A DNA stretch of 64,000 nt from positions 1 to 64,000 of the forward strand of contig NZ_JBMERP010000016.1 in NCBI RefSeq assembly GCF_049310925.1, written 5' to 3'. Below the pieces are notes generated by a model. It did not search any database, was not told the DNA's origin, and saw only the letters and a list, made by a program, of their open reading frames with translations. The translations under genes were made by a program, and so were the position numbers. Shown here one piece after another: positions 24,119 to 32,617 of this stretch (position 1 is its first letter; every line of letters begins with the position of its first letter). The DNA comes from Virgibacillus_F sp049310925. Lineage in GTDB: Bacteria; Bacillota; Bacilli; Bacillales; Amphibacillaceae.

Positions 24119-25390
24119 ATGAAGAAAAGCATGTCTATTTTAACAGTCGTTCTAGGACTTGGATTAATGACTTCACAGATTGCATTCGCCAATCCACAGT
24201 CAACTCCAAACGGTCCATATGTTGAAAGAGAGCAAAATGTGTCATTGTCAAGTTTGATGACAAATGAGGAATTAGAGGACAAGCTTCTAAAATTAGAAAG
24301 TACTTCTCATGGAAAAATGCAATTAGACATTGTAGGACACTCCAATAATGGTGCTCCTTTGTACGTTGCGAAATACGGAAATAATGATCCAGACAAAAGC
24401 AGGGTATTAATCTATACTCAAATTCATGGAAATGAAGTTTTAGGCACCGAGGCAACAATGGAAATGATGCAAAAATTCAATTCCGGCGCAAAAGAAATTA
24501 ACGAAATGCTTGATGAGGTGTCTGTTTGGATAATGCCACGAGTTAATCCTGATGGCACGATGACACAATATGAAGGAAACTGGAATCCAGTCCGTTATAA
24601 TCATCAAAGTTGGAATCCTGAAGCGTTAGGAATGCCAGCAGACACGGAAGCTCCCTGGTATTATAACCTTGGTTATGAAAGAGGCCAGGCAAACGATGGC
24701 GGAATATATTATGGAATTCCAGGGTATGACTTAAACCGTGACTTCAGTCCAAATTATAATTTTGATATTAATGAGGTTGATAAGGAAAAACTTGCAGAAG
24801 TGCTAAACAATGAATCCACGAACAACCCTTATTCCACCGGATTTGTTGTATCTCCAGAAGCACAAGCAGTTACTAATGTCGCTAAGGAATTTAATCCAGA
24901 TGTCGCTATAGACGTACACCATAGAGGTTTTAATGTACTTTCAGAAGACGATAACCGCTCTGTTGCAATATCTGTTTTAGGGCTTTTTACAACAGAACCA
25001 TATGTTGATCCATTTAATGGAAAGACGTATGAAGTTGAAGAAAATGTCGCTAAGCTAAGTAAGCAAATTACAGTAGTTGGCTATCAGTCCCTGCAAAAAG
25101 GTTTCTCTTCATTTGGTGCGATTCAGCAATATCCCCAAGTGAACTATCCTGGATCTGGTCTTGGAGCATTGCAGTTAAATGGTACTGCAACAATGTTAAT
25201 CGAGGTTAAAGGACAAACTCAAACATTAGGACAAAAGCAAAACGGAATGTTAAAGCAGACAGTTAAAACACCAATATATGATATTTTAAATGCATTAGCC
25301 GATGGTACAATTGAAGATGTTGATGCAGATTTATACGATGAGATTCCAGCTGCTTACGGTTGGATGGGTGACCCTACTACCCGTTACTAG
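24119..25390 (+). CDS. Secreted M14 zinc carboxypeptidase
   Basis: A 423-residue extracellular peptidase. Residues 1-24 form a Sec signal peptide (KKSMSILTVVLGLGLM core, cleavage after AFA). The M14 zinc site is complete: His103 and Glu106 in QIHGNEVLG and His267 in AIDVHHRG; substrate-binding NR is at DLNRDF (206-207) and the catalytic Glu362 is in TMLIEVKGQ. It probably removes C-terminal residues from peptides outside the cell. A 46-residue YpzI gene and the large M36 protease follow, so this is a secreted-protease neighbourhood. AGGAGG precedes ATG 24119. Confidence 0.9.
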   Translation: MKKSMSILTVVLGLGLMTSQIAFANPQSTPNGPYVEREQNVSLSSLMTNEELEDKLLKLESTSHGKMQLDIVGHSNNGAPLYVAKYGNNDPDKSRVLIYTQIHGNEVLGTEATMEMMQKFNSGAKEINEMLDEVSVWIMPRVNPDGTMTQYEGNWNPVRYNHQSWNPEALGMPADTEAPWYYNLGYERGQANDGGIYYGIPGYDLNRDFSPNYNFDINEVDKEKLAEVLNNESTNNPYSTGFVVSPEAQAVTNVAKEFNPDVAIDVHHRGFNVLSEDDNRSVAISVLGLFTTEPYVDPFNGKTYEVEENVAKLSKQITVVGYQSLQKGFSSFGAIQQYPQVNYPGSGLGALQLNGTATMLIEVKGQTQTLGQKQNGMLKQTVKTPIYDILNALADGTIEDVDADLYDEIPAAYGWMGDPTTRY

Positions 25391-25433
25391 TATCAAAAGT
25401 TTTATCTTTAGAAAAAGCTTCCCATAATACAAC

Positions 25434-25474
25434 AAACGAGACAAGCATTTCTAATGCTCGTCTCGTTTTCTTTT
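25434..25474. terminator. Terminator between the M14 gene and ypzI
   Basis: AAACGAGACAAGCAT pairs with ATGCTCGTCTCGTTT (one internal mismatch, 5-nt loop), followed by TCTTTTG on the plus strand and by TGTTGTATT on the minus strand. It serves mainly the plus strand. Confidence 0.85.
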
Positions 25475-25493
25475 GAATAATGGTATTACTTTT

Positions 25494-25634
25494 TTACTTT
25501 TTACCGTCGTTTAATCGTCTGGCTTCTTCAGGACCTGACATCTTTGTTGCTCCCTTGTAGCGAAGACCTACATCACGGTCTGATTCCACACGTCCGCTCT
25601 CTCTTAACTTTCTTTCTTGACGGTCTTTTCCCAT
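25494..25634 (-). CDS. ypzI: YpzI family small protein
   Basis: A 46-residue, highly charged protein of unknown function, conserved in Bacillaceae. The sequence begins MGKDRQERKLRESGRVESDR and contains ATKMSGPEEARRLN, the family's hallmark. GGAGGTG lies 7 nt before ATG 25634. It has no membrane segment or Cys. It is transcribed towards the M14 gene and away from the M36 protease gene, with its own ribosome-binding site. Confidence 0.85.
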   Translation of the reverse strand: MGKDRQERKLRESGRVESDRDVGLRYKGATKMSGPEEARRLNDGKK

Positions 25635-26016
25635 TTTTCAACACCTCCTATTAGTAACATGAGTTTTTTTAATTAGGTTTATTCAAAATTAAGAAAAGCA
25701 GAGAACAATCATCTCCATTTCGAAATCGTTTCAACCTTAGTCGCCCAACACCTATAGTTGCCTCTATTTCTACTTAAACCTTATTTTTTACGTCAGTTCT
25801 CATCTAAATTCTTTCTTAACTGAAAAGGTTCTTCTAGATATATCTTCAGTAGTAGCGTTTATAGTTCTAAGATATAAACCTTATAGCCTCTTGGTAGTAA
25901 ATTGTACATTTTAAAAAGGTATTTGCCATATTCTCTAGAAGTGCTATTTAAGCTGTAGTTTTTTTATATATGTTTTTAAACAAACCGAATAAAGGTTTAA
26001 AAAAAGGAGGAAAACA
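25635..26016 (+). promoter_or_regulatory. M36 protease upstream region with a perfect inverted repeat
   Basis: The 382-bp gap contains the promoters of ypzI and the M36 gene. At 25973-26003 TTTTTAAAC and GTTTAAAAA form a 9-bp perfect inverted repeat with a 13-nt spacer (an alternative AAACC/GGTTT nests within it). It ends directly before the AAAGGAGG ribosome-binding site at about 26002-26009. In mRNA it could form a hairpin next to the ribosome site; as DNA it could be an operator. I see nothing else in this gap. Confidence 0.5.
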
Positions 26017-29000
26017 ATGAGAAACCGTAAACAGTTATCTGTGGCAATTACATTTTTAATACTAGGTCAACTATTTATGATCAATAGTGTTAATGCTGAT
26101 CAATTATCCGGTCCAATCAAGGAAACCAGTTTCCTTGAACACAAAGAATCCCCACATTTCGATACACGAGTGCTTAATAAAGTTGCGCCAACTGATGATC
26201 AGCTAGATGCCACCAGTAGCCTTGTTGGCGAAATAGGTGCAGGAGTAAAAATAAAGTGGAACTCGCTTTTTGGCACACCTTCACTAATCGTGAAAAATCA
26301 AGGTTACCTAACTGATAGTTCGACTAAAAATGCTGAAACAATTGCACGTGAGTGGCTTAAGCAACATGCCTCCGTATTTGGCCTGACAGCTGAAGAGGTT
26401 AAATCGTTAGTAGTTACTAGAGATTATGCTATGCCTGGGACTGGTCTCCATCCTGTTACATTCCAACAGACATTTGATGGAATTGAATCAGTTTACGGAG
26501 GGCGAGTTATCGTTGCGGTTAATAAGGACGGTAAAATTTTATCAGTAGCTGGCAATCTGAGTCGCTCTAAAACTTTAACAGGAGAATTCCAATTAACAAC
26601 AGCTGAGGCTTTGTCTAAGGTCATCTCATTAGAATCTCCAGGAATAAATTACACACCTAAATTAATTGGAGACGAGAATGGCTGGGATGTATTTGGTGGC
26701 GGTGATGTATTGCCAACAAAACAGCGAGTTAAAAAAGCTACATTTATAACAAAAGATGGAGTGAGACCTGCTTATCGAGTTCTCTTTATTGAAGAACTTA
26801 ACACAGGCTATGAAGTTGTAATTGACGCTGCTAATGGAGAACAAATGTATAGGCGCTCTCTAGTAGACACATTACTTGAACCTAAAGGCTTAATCTTTGA
26901 AAACTATCCAGGTTCATCACAAGGTGGAACTCAAACTGTTAAATCATTCTCGGGAGATCCAAATGCCTCACCAAATGGGTGGCTTATTCCTGGAACTAAC
27001 TTAGGCGTTACCACCTTTGGTAATAATGCTAATTCATATGCAAACTGGAGTAACTTTCTCGTACCTGCAGACCAGGCAGTTCGTCCGCTGGCACCAACTG
27101 GAGAATTCAGTTATTTATTTAAAAATTCATGGCAGGAAACAAAAGGAGAAACTACTCCTCCTTCCTATAGTGAGGATGTAAACAGTGCAGCAACGAACCT
27201 TTTCTATCACCATAACCTTTTTCATGATTATCTATATAATTTAGGATGGGTAGAAGAAGCTGGCAACTTACAGCTTTCTAACTTCGGAAAAGGCGGCCTA
27301 GATGGGGATGCTATTTTAGGTCTTGTCCAAGCTGGGGCTACAACAGGAGGAGAGCCAACTTACACGGGACGTGATAATGCCTATATGATGACTCTTCCAG
27401 ACGGTATTCCGGCATGGAGTGGTATGTTCCTATGGGAGCCCATTGCTGGTGCGTTTGAAGGAACATATGCTGATGGTGATTATGATGCTGGAATCATCTA
27501 TCATGAATACTCTCATGCATTATCAAACCGACTAGTAGCCGGAGGTGAATCCCTAGGAAGTCATCAATCTGGTTCTATGGGTGAAGGCTGGGGAGACTGG
27601 TACGGTATGCACTACCTAGTCAAAAATGGAGTCCAAGAAAATCCGGTTGTCGGTAGTTATGTCACAGGAAACTTTGAGCGCGGTATTCGAAGTTATGCTT
27701 TAGATGAAGCACCGTATAACTACAGTGATATAGGCTACGATGTGGGAGGTCCAGAAGTCCATTCAGATGGAGATATTTGGGCTGCAATCCTGTGGCATAT
27801 GAGAGAAGAACTTATTGACCGTTTTGGAAAAACACAAGGTGAATCTGTCGCTGAACACCTGGTAACCGACGCGATGCCAATATCTTCTCCAAATCCTTCT
27901 ATGGAAGAGATGAGAACAGCTATTATTGCTTCGGACTTTGAACGTTACGGTGGAAAACACTATGATACTTTATGGACTGCTTTTGCTCAGCGGGGCTTAG
28001 GAGCGAATGCATACTCTAACGGTGGTGACGATATAGATCCTGTCCCTGGTTTTAATCATCCAGATGGACAACGTAATGGACAAATGTATGGAAAAGTGGT
28101 CAACTCTGCTACAAACAAACCAGTTTCAGATGCTAGAATAATTGTAGGTGAGTTCGAAGCCCGAACAAGTCCCGTTGCAGTATCAGGTGACAAAGGTAAG
28201 TTTGGTTTTCATGCAGTTGAAGGGACTTATGATATTACCATCCAGGCCAAAGGGTTTGGTTCCAGAACAATTAGAGATGTGGTAGTTCAACCGGGTGAGA
28301 AGAACAAACTAGCATTTAAGCTATCTCCAAACGTCGCTTCTTCCTATAATGGTGCATCTATCTCTAGTGTATCTGGGGTATCAGAAAGCAACCCTGTAAA
28401 ATTAGTCATTGATGATACTGAAGCAAGTGTCTATGCCTCAGATACTCAAGAAAATGGATTTAAAGGAGCTGACTTTGTCGTAGATTTAGCTGGCAATGAC
28501 CCAGTTGAAATCTCACATATCCAGGTTAGCGCAATGAAAGATATTTCGAAAGCAAGATTTGCAACACTGAAAAATTTCAGTGTCCAGGTATCAATGGATG
28601 GTGAGAACTGGACTACTGTTGTTAGAGATGAATTTGATGCTAAAAAACCTAGACCTACTGTTGGTGATTTACATTACCGTGGCTTTGATCTGGATCAACC
28701 TGTTGAGGCAAAATATTTAAAATTTATTGCTCACAGTGCACAAGATATGTCAAAAGGTTACGTACAAGTGGCAGAGGTTCAAGCTTTTTCTTCTGAAAAG
28801 TCAAAAATAGAACCTATAGCTTTTGAACCCGAGGATCCGTTTGTTAGTGAGGGGCTTGTGAAAGTAGGAAATCCCGGAACTGGAATCGGATATCTAGCGG
28901 GAGCAGAACTGACTGTTGCCGTTACCGAAAATGAATTCGTTACAACGCAAAATCCTGAACCAATCTCCCAAGGAACCGACGGCTATGTAGTAACCCTGCC

Positions 29001-29226
29001 GCAACAATATGGAGACGGGATTCATAATTTCACTTTAACCGGACCGGAAAGCGGTTCATATGATTATGATATCTATTTCTACAACAAGAGCTTTGAATTA
29101 ATCGGACGTGTCGCAACTTCCGGACCGAATGAATCTGGTGTAATTCCTGGTGGAACACGATATGTTTATGCGGGACTATGGACTGGTTCAAACGTGCCAT
29201 TTACATTTACAGCAACAAGTCCATAA
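26017..29226 (+). CDS. Secreted M36 (fungalysin-like) metalloprotease, multidomain
   Basis: A 1069-residue exported zinc protease. A signal peptide ends near residue 28 (NSVNA). Residues about 55-230 are an FTP/PepSY-type propeptide. The M36 catalytic domain (about 280-690) has HEYSH at 496-500 and the downstream Glu in GEGWGDW near 523. A carboxypeptidase-regulatory-like beta domain follows (about 695-770, GKVVNSATNKPVSDARIIVG). Next comes an F5/8-type-C-like galactose-binding segment (about 790-925), and last a beta-rich C-terminal domain of about 140 residues. Such tails usually bind carbohydrate or substrate. It is monocistronic. Confidence 0.88.
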   Translation: MRNRKQLSVAITFLILGQLFMINSVNADQLSGPIKETSFLEHKESPHFDTRVLNKVAPTDDQLDATSSLVGEIGAGVKIKWNSLFGTPSLIVKNQGYLTDSSTKNAETIAREWLKQHASVFGLTAEEVKSLVVTRDYAMPGTGLHPVTFQQTFDGIESVYGGRVIVAVNKDGKILSVAGNLSRSKTLTGEFQLTTAEALSKVISLESPGINYTPKLIGDENGWDVFGGGDVLPTKQRVKKATFITKDGVRPAYRVLFIEELNTGYEVVIDAANGEQMYRRSLVDTLLEPKGLIFENYPGSSQGGTQTVKSFSGDPNASPNGWLIPGTNLGVTTFGNNANSYANWSNFLVPADQAVRPLAPTGEFSYLFKNSWQETKGETTPPSYSEDVNSAATNLFYHHNLFHDYLYNLGWVEEAGNLQLSNFGKGGLDGDAILGLVQAGATTGGEPTYTGRDNAYMMTLPDGIPAWSGMFLWEPIAGAFEGTYADGDYDAGIIYHEYSHALSNRLVAGGESLGSHQSGSMGEGWGDWYGMHYLVKNGVQENPVVGSYVTGNFERGIRSYALDEAPYNYSDIGYDVGGPEVHSDGDIWAAILWHMREELIDRFGKTQGESVAEHLVTDAMPISSPNPSMEEMRTAIIASDFERYGGKHYDTLWTAFAQRGLGANAYSNGGDDIDPVPGFNHPDGQRNGQMYGKVVNSATNKPVSDARIIVGEFEARTSPVAVSGDKGKFGFHAVEGTYDITIQAKGFGSRTIRDVVVQPGEKNKLAFKLSPNVASSYNGASISSVSGVSESNPVKLVIDDTEASVYASDTQENGFKGADFVVDLAGNDPVEISHIQVSAMKDISKARFATLKNFSVQVSMDGENWTTVVRDEFDAKKPRPTVGDLHYRGFDLDQPVEAKYLKFIAHSAQDMSKGYVQVAEVQAFSSEKSKIEPIAFEPEDPFVSEGLVKVGNPGTGIGYLAGAELTVAVTENEFVTTQNPEPISQGTDGYVVTLPQQYGDGIHNFTLTGPESGSYDYDIYFYNKSFELIGRVATSGPNESGVIPGGTRYVYAGLWTGSNVPFTFTATSP

Positions 29227-29246
29227 TTAATAAAGGATACTTCTTT

Positions 29247-29283
29247 AGACTGTCGAGAGTTTCTCGACAGTCTAATTTTTTTA
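29247..29283 (+). terminator. Terminator after the M36 protease gene
   Basis: An 11-bp perfect stem AGACTGTCGAG/CTCGACAGTCT with a 5-nt loop is followed by AATTTTTTT. Confidence 0.92.
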
Positions 29284-29298
29284 CCTAATAATGTTAAT

Positions 29299-29817
29299 TT
29301 ACCCCCGATATTTGATAGCCAGTCCTTTCAGGAAATTCCTGGCGTATTTATCGCCGCACTCTTTGTAGTTTTTATGTCCTTCTTTTCTTAATAACGCACT
29401 TAATTCTCCTTTTGTTATAGTAACTCCAGCTTCTTCTAATATTTCAATCGTGTCCTCACTTGTTAATGTTAGTGCTATTTTCAACTTTTTCAGCATGATA
29501 TTATTAATGTTGTTCACATTTGCATTATTTTTTGCAGGCTGCTCTGGTTCTGTAGGCTGTCCTGGCTTTGGATCCTGCCTTCCCCTTTTTAAAATAATAA
29601 ATCCATTTAAAAATGACTCCAGCATAATGTTCGTGCATTTTATATGATCTTCATTGTCAACTGTATCTTCTTCAAATTCATCATCTGATTTTGTAAGTAT
29701 CTTCAGCACTTCTTCTTTTGTTACTTTAATGCCACCAAGTTTAAATATCTCTACCATATCTTTATTTTTTATATCAAGTGCATACCTTAATCTGATTAAT
29801 ATATCATTATTATCCAT
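29299..29817 (-). CDS. DUF1456 (YehS-like) protein
   Basis: A 172-residue soluble protein with two copies of the DUF1456 helical repeat. Copy 1 starts NNDILIRLRYALDIKNKDMV and copy 2 NNIMLKKLKIALTLTSEDTI; each is followed by an EI(F/L)xxxGxxxTKxE segment and a Leu-rich end. A Pro/Gln/Asn-rich linker (PKPGQPTEPEQPAKN) joins them. The function of this family is unknown. The open frame extends to 29853, but GGAGG lies 7 nt before ATG 29817, which is the start. It is followed by the M36 terminator in the convergent direction. Confidence 0.85.
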   Translation of the reverse strand: MDNNDILIRLRYALDIKNKDMVEIFKLGGIKVTKEEVLKILTKSDDEFEEDTVDNEDHIKCTNIMLESFLNGFIILKRGRQDPKPGQPTEPEQPAKNNANVNNINNIMLKKLKIALTLTSEDTIEILEEAGVTITKGELSALLRKEGHKNYKECGDKYARNFLKGLAIKYRG

Positions 29818-29868
29818 CAATAAACCTCCAATAACATTGGCTTCTTTGACCACCTGTGTGTTCTAAAA

Positions 29869-31239
29869 TCATGCTTTTTCTATCAACGCACAGCACTCCA
29901 CGTGCCCTGTCTGAGGAAACATATCAACCGGCTGCAACTTCTTTGTCTCATATCCACTATCTTCTAGAATCCGTAGATCACGTGCTAATGTGGATGGGTT
30001 ACATGATACATAGACAATCCGCTTCGGCTTCATTTCAACCATGGCCTGGAGAAGCTCTTCATCACAGCCTTTTCGTGGTGGGTCTACTACAATCACATCT
30101 GGTCTTAATCCCTGTGCAGTCCACCATGGCATGATCTTTTCTGCTTCCCCTACAACGAATTCCGCGTTTGTAATGCCATTAAGCTTTGCATTTTTCTTTG
30201 CATCGCTGATGGCTTCTGGTACAACTTCCACACCATATACCTTCTTTGCTTTCTGGGCTAAAAATAAGGAAATGGTTCCGATGCCACAATAAGCATCAAT
30301 AACAGTGTCGTTGCTGTCAATCTGTGCATATTCCAGTGCTTTTTCATAAAGCATTTTCGTTTGTGATGGATTTATCTGATAAAAAGATTTTGCTGAAATG
30401 GCAAAGGTAATATCACCAATTTTATCGTGAATATATTCATCACCAAAAAGCAATTTTGTCTTTTCACCTAAAATAACATTGGTGCGCTTACTGTTTACGT
30501 TGTGCATAATTGATTTTATATGTGGATACGTTTTGGTCAATTCCTTGATCAGCTCGTCCTGGTGCGGCAGTTTATCCGTACGTGTAACGATCACGACCAT
30601 GATGTCTTTTGTTTCTTGACCTGTGCGAACCATAATATGTCGTAAAACACCTTTATGAACTTCCTCATTATAGGCCCGGATTCCAAGTCTGTTCGCTGTA
30701 TTTCTAACCGTCTTAACAACGTCATTAATTACTTCATTATGTGTAACACATGTTTCTGTATTTTCTATGATACGGTGGCTGCGTTTTTGATAAAATCCGG
30801 TTATGAGTTCACCATTTTTTTCGCCAACTGGAATTTGTACTTTATTTCGATAATGCAATGGATTTTCCATACCGATGATTGGATGTACTGGTACATGTTC
30901 AAGGTGGGCAACTTTCTTCATCGCATTTTTCACTTGATTCATTTTCATCTCAAGCTGAAGGTTATAGCTCATATGCTGTAGTCCACATCCATTACAATGT
31001 ACATGACACACCGGTTCAATTCGTTCTGGACTAGTTTTAAGTAGTTCAAGCAACTTTCCAAAGCCGAAGTTCTTATTTGCTTTAATTACCTTTACAGTCG
31101 CTTCTTCACCTGGTAATGCGTTTGCTACAAATAAAGGGTAGCCGTTTATTTTTCCGACTCCATTTCCCTCGTGGGTCAAATCTTCAAATGTTAGTGTAAT
31201 GGTTTCATTCTTTTCTACTGGTGCTGATTGTTTTGCCAT
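29869..31239 (-). CDS. rlmCD: 23S rRNA (uracil-5-)-methyltransferase RlmCD-like
   Basis: A SAM-dependent RNA methyltransferase of the RumA/TrmA family; the B. subtilis homologue RlmCD methylates U747 and U1939 of 23S rRNA. The 456-residue protein has an N-terminal TRAM domain (about 10-68), an Fe-S-cluster Cys set (Cys78, Cys82, Cys85 plus Cys in ENTETC), a Rossmann SAM domain with DAYCGIGTISLFLA, and the catalytic DPPRKGCD/VSCNPSTLARD motifs near the C-terminus. It ends 52 bp upstream of the DUF1456 start. It appears monocistronic after a strong upstream terminator. Confidence 0.93.
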   Translation of the reverse strand: MAKQSAPVEKNETITLTFEDLTHEGNGVGKINGYPLFVANALPGEEATVKVIKANKNFGFGKLLELLKTSPERIEPVCHVHCNGCGLQHMSYNLQLEMKMNQVKNAMKKVAHLEHVPVHPIIGMENPLHYRNKVQIPVGEKNGELITGFYQKRSHRIIENTETCVTHNEVINDVVKTVRNTANRLGIRAYNEEVHKGVLRHIMVRTGQETKDIMVVIVTRTDKLPHQDELIKELTKTYPHIKSIMHNVNSKRTNVILGEKTKLLFGDEYIHDKIGDITFAISAKSFYQINPSQTKMLYEKALEYAQIDSNDTVIDAYCGIGTISLFLAQKAKKVYGVEVVPEAISDAKKNAKLNGITNAEFVVGEAEKIMPWWTAQGLRPDVIVVDPPRKGCDEELLQAMVEMKPKRIVYVSCNPSTLARDLRILEDSGYETKKLQPVDMFPQTGHVECCALIEKA

Positions 31240-31300
31240 GTATACCTTCCTTTACGAACCTATGTTATCGTTTATTTTACCACAAATGTATTTTTCCATG

Positions 31301-31350
31301 AAAAAAGAGCCTTTGATTTCATGAGTTAACTCAGAATTTGGCTCTTTTAT
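31301..31350. terminator. Terminator between dgkB and rlmCD
   Basis: AAAAGAGCC/GGCTCTTTT closes a long hairpin with an inner TGAGTTAACTCA palindrome. Read on the minus strand, for dgkB, it ends in CTTTTTTC. Confidence 0.82.
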
Positions 31351-31356
31351 CATTTA

Positions 31357-32313
31357 TTATCTTTCTTCTTCTTCCTCTTCCTCTTCCTCTTCCTCTTCTT
31401 CTTCTAAATTAAATTGTTTCTCCACAAAAGTATCCGTCACAAGAAAATCAATATGTTTGGTAAGGTTAACAAACTCCCCCGGTAATAATCCACCAAACTC
31501 TCCATCGATATTCAACTGCATTTTATCTTCTGGGGTTACTTTTATGCTTTTCGCCTGCGCATAAATGACATGTTTATCATCCAAATGAGTTCCTCTAACT
31601 GCTAAGCTTGCAATTCGGATGAAATCAGCAAGGTTCATTTTTTTCAGGATAATTAAATCAAAATAACCATCGTCAAACTTTGCAGAAGGTGCTAGTTTTT
31701 CAAAGCCACCGACAGAGTTTGTATTGGAAACTAAAAACAGCATGATGTCTTCATCAACAACATTTCCATCATACTCAATTTTAACTCTGGTAGGTTTAAG
31801 GGAAGGAAGCATCTCTATCCCTTTCATGTAGTAAGCAAGCTGTCCAAGCATTGTTTTAAGTTTACTTGGGACCTCATACGTGAGTTCAGTTAGTTTTCCG
31901 CCACCAGCAATATTCATAAAATAGCGATCGTTAACTCGTCCGATGTCGAGAAACATGGAATGATCCCTTAAAATAACGTCAACTGCTTTCTTTATATCAC
32001 GTGGAATACATAGTGCCCGAGCGAAATCATTCGTCGTACCCATTGGGATAATTCCAAGCTTGGGACGATAATCCTGTTCTGCCAGCCCACTGATTACCTC
32101 GTTAATTGTTCCATCTCCACCTGCAGCAACTACCAAGTCATACCTTCTCTGAACTGCTGTACGTGCAGCCTTGACTGCATCGCCTTCACATGTTGTCGCG
32201 TGTGCTGAGGCTTCATATCCAGCTATTTCAAACCGTTCTAACACGTTAGGTAATTCCCTTTTAAAAGCTTCTCGTCCAGATGTTGAATTATAAATAATTC
32301 GGGCCCGTTTCAT
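31357..32313 (-). CDS. dgkB: Diacylglycerol kinase DgkB with a polyglutamate tail
   Basis: A soluble lipid kinase that phosphorylates diacylglycerol to phosphatidate, returning it to phospholipid synthesis. The 318-residue protein has the nucleotide-binding GGDGT at residues 65-69 and the downstream PMGTTNDFARAL block. It matches DgkB/YegS-type kinases in length until its end, which is 14 consecutive Glu followed by Arg. This tail is encoded by GAA/GAG triplet repeats and is extra to the family core; it is likely prone to in-frame slippage. ATG 32313 follows GGGAGGGG. In B. subtilis dgkB likewise lies near gatCAB and yefA (rlmCD). Confidence 0.92.
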   Translation of the reverse strand: MKRARIIYNSTSGREAFKRELPNVLERFEIAGYEASAHATTCEGDAVKAARTAVQRRYDLVVAAGGDGTINEVISGLAEQDYRPKLGIIPMGTTNDFARALCIPRDIKKAVDVILRDHSMFLDIGRVNDRYFMNIAGGGKLTELTYEVPSKLKTMLGQLAYYMKGIEMLPSLKPTRVKIEYDGNVVDEDIMLFLVSNTNSVGGFEKLAPSAKFDDGYFDLIILKKMNLADFIRIASLAVRGTHLDDKHVIYAQAKSIKVTPEDKMQLNIDGEFGGLLPGEFVNLTKHIDFLVTDTFVEKQFNLEEEEEEEEEEEEEER

Positions 32314-32499
32314 AAGGTCCCCTCCCTTAAAATAACACGTACATAGTGTTGAAAGATTAAATTTTATACCACTATTACTTCTATAGTCTATCCATAATTT
32401 AAATAATTTTGTAGCACAAACACTATCATATTCCTTTTAAGGCAATTTGAAAAGGGTTTTACATATATAATTTTTAGAGTTTTAACCGTTATGTGAGGA

Positions 32500-32602
32500 T
32501 CAACTTTTAGTAGTTGGCGCTCAACTATTTGATCGATTGGGTCAACTTTTGATAGTTGCCACTCAACATCAAGCGAGTGTCGCTCAACTATTACCGGTTG
32601 GA
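32500..32602. repeat. Tandem array, five units of exactly 21 bp
   Basis: TCAAC recurs at 32500, 32521, 32542, 32563 and 32584. Units 1 and 3 share TCAACTTTTRRTAGTTGSC; the TCAACT/AGTTG part is itself an inverted repeat. It lies in the 304-bp gap between the Eis-type gene and dgkB, immediately upstream of dgkB's promoter region. The rest of the gap (32314-32499) shows nothing besides the presumed dgkB promoter. Confidence 0.78.
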
Positions 32603-32617
32603 TTTATATTAGAGATT

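Noticed and set aside
24135..24458. Minus-strand frame of 107 codons across the M14 gene start
   Set aside because: It lies wholly antisense to a well-supported signal peptide and catalytic region and has no ribosome-binding site.
32500..32602. Possible CRISPR array
   Set aside because: Units are contiguous with no constant spacers, repeats are too short and variable, and no cas gene is present. The same applies to the arrays at 7.3 and 13.5 kb.
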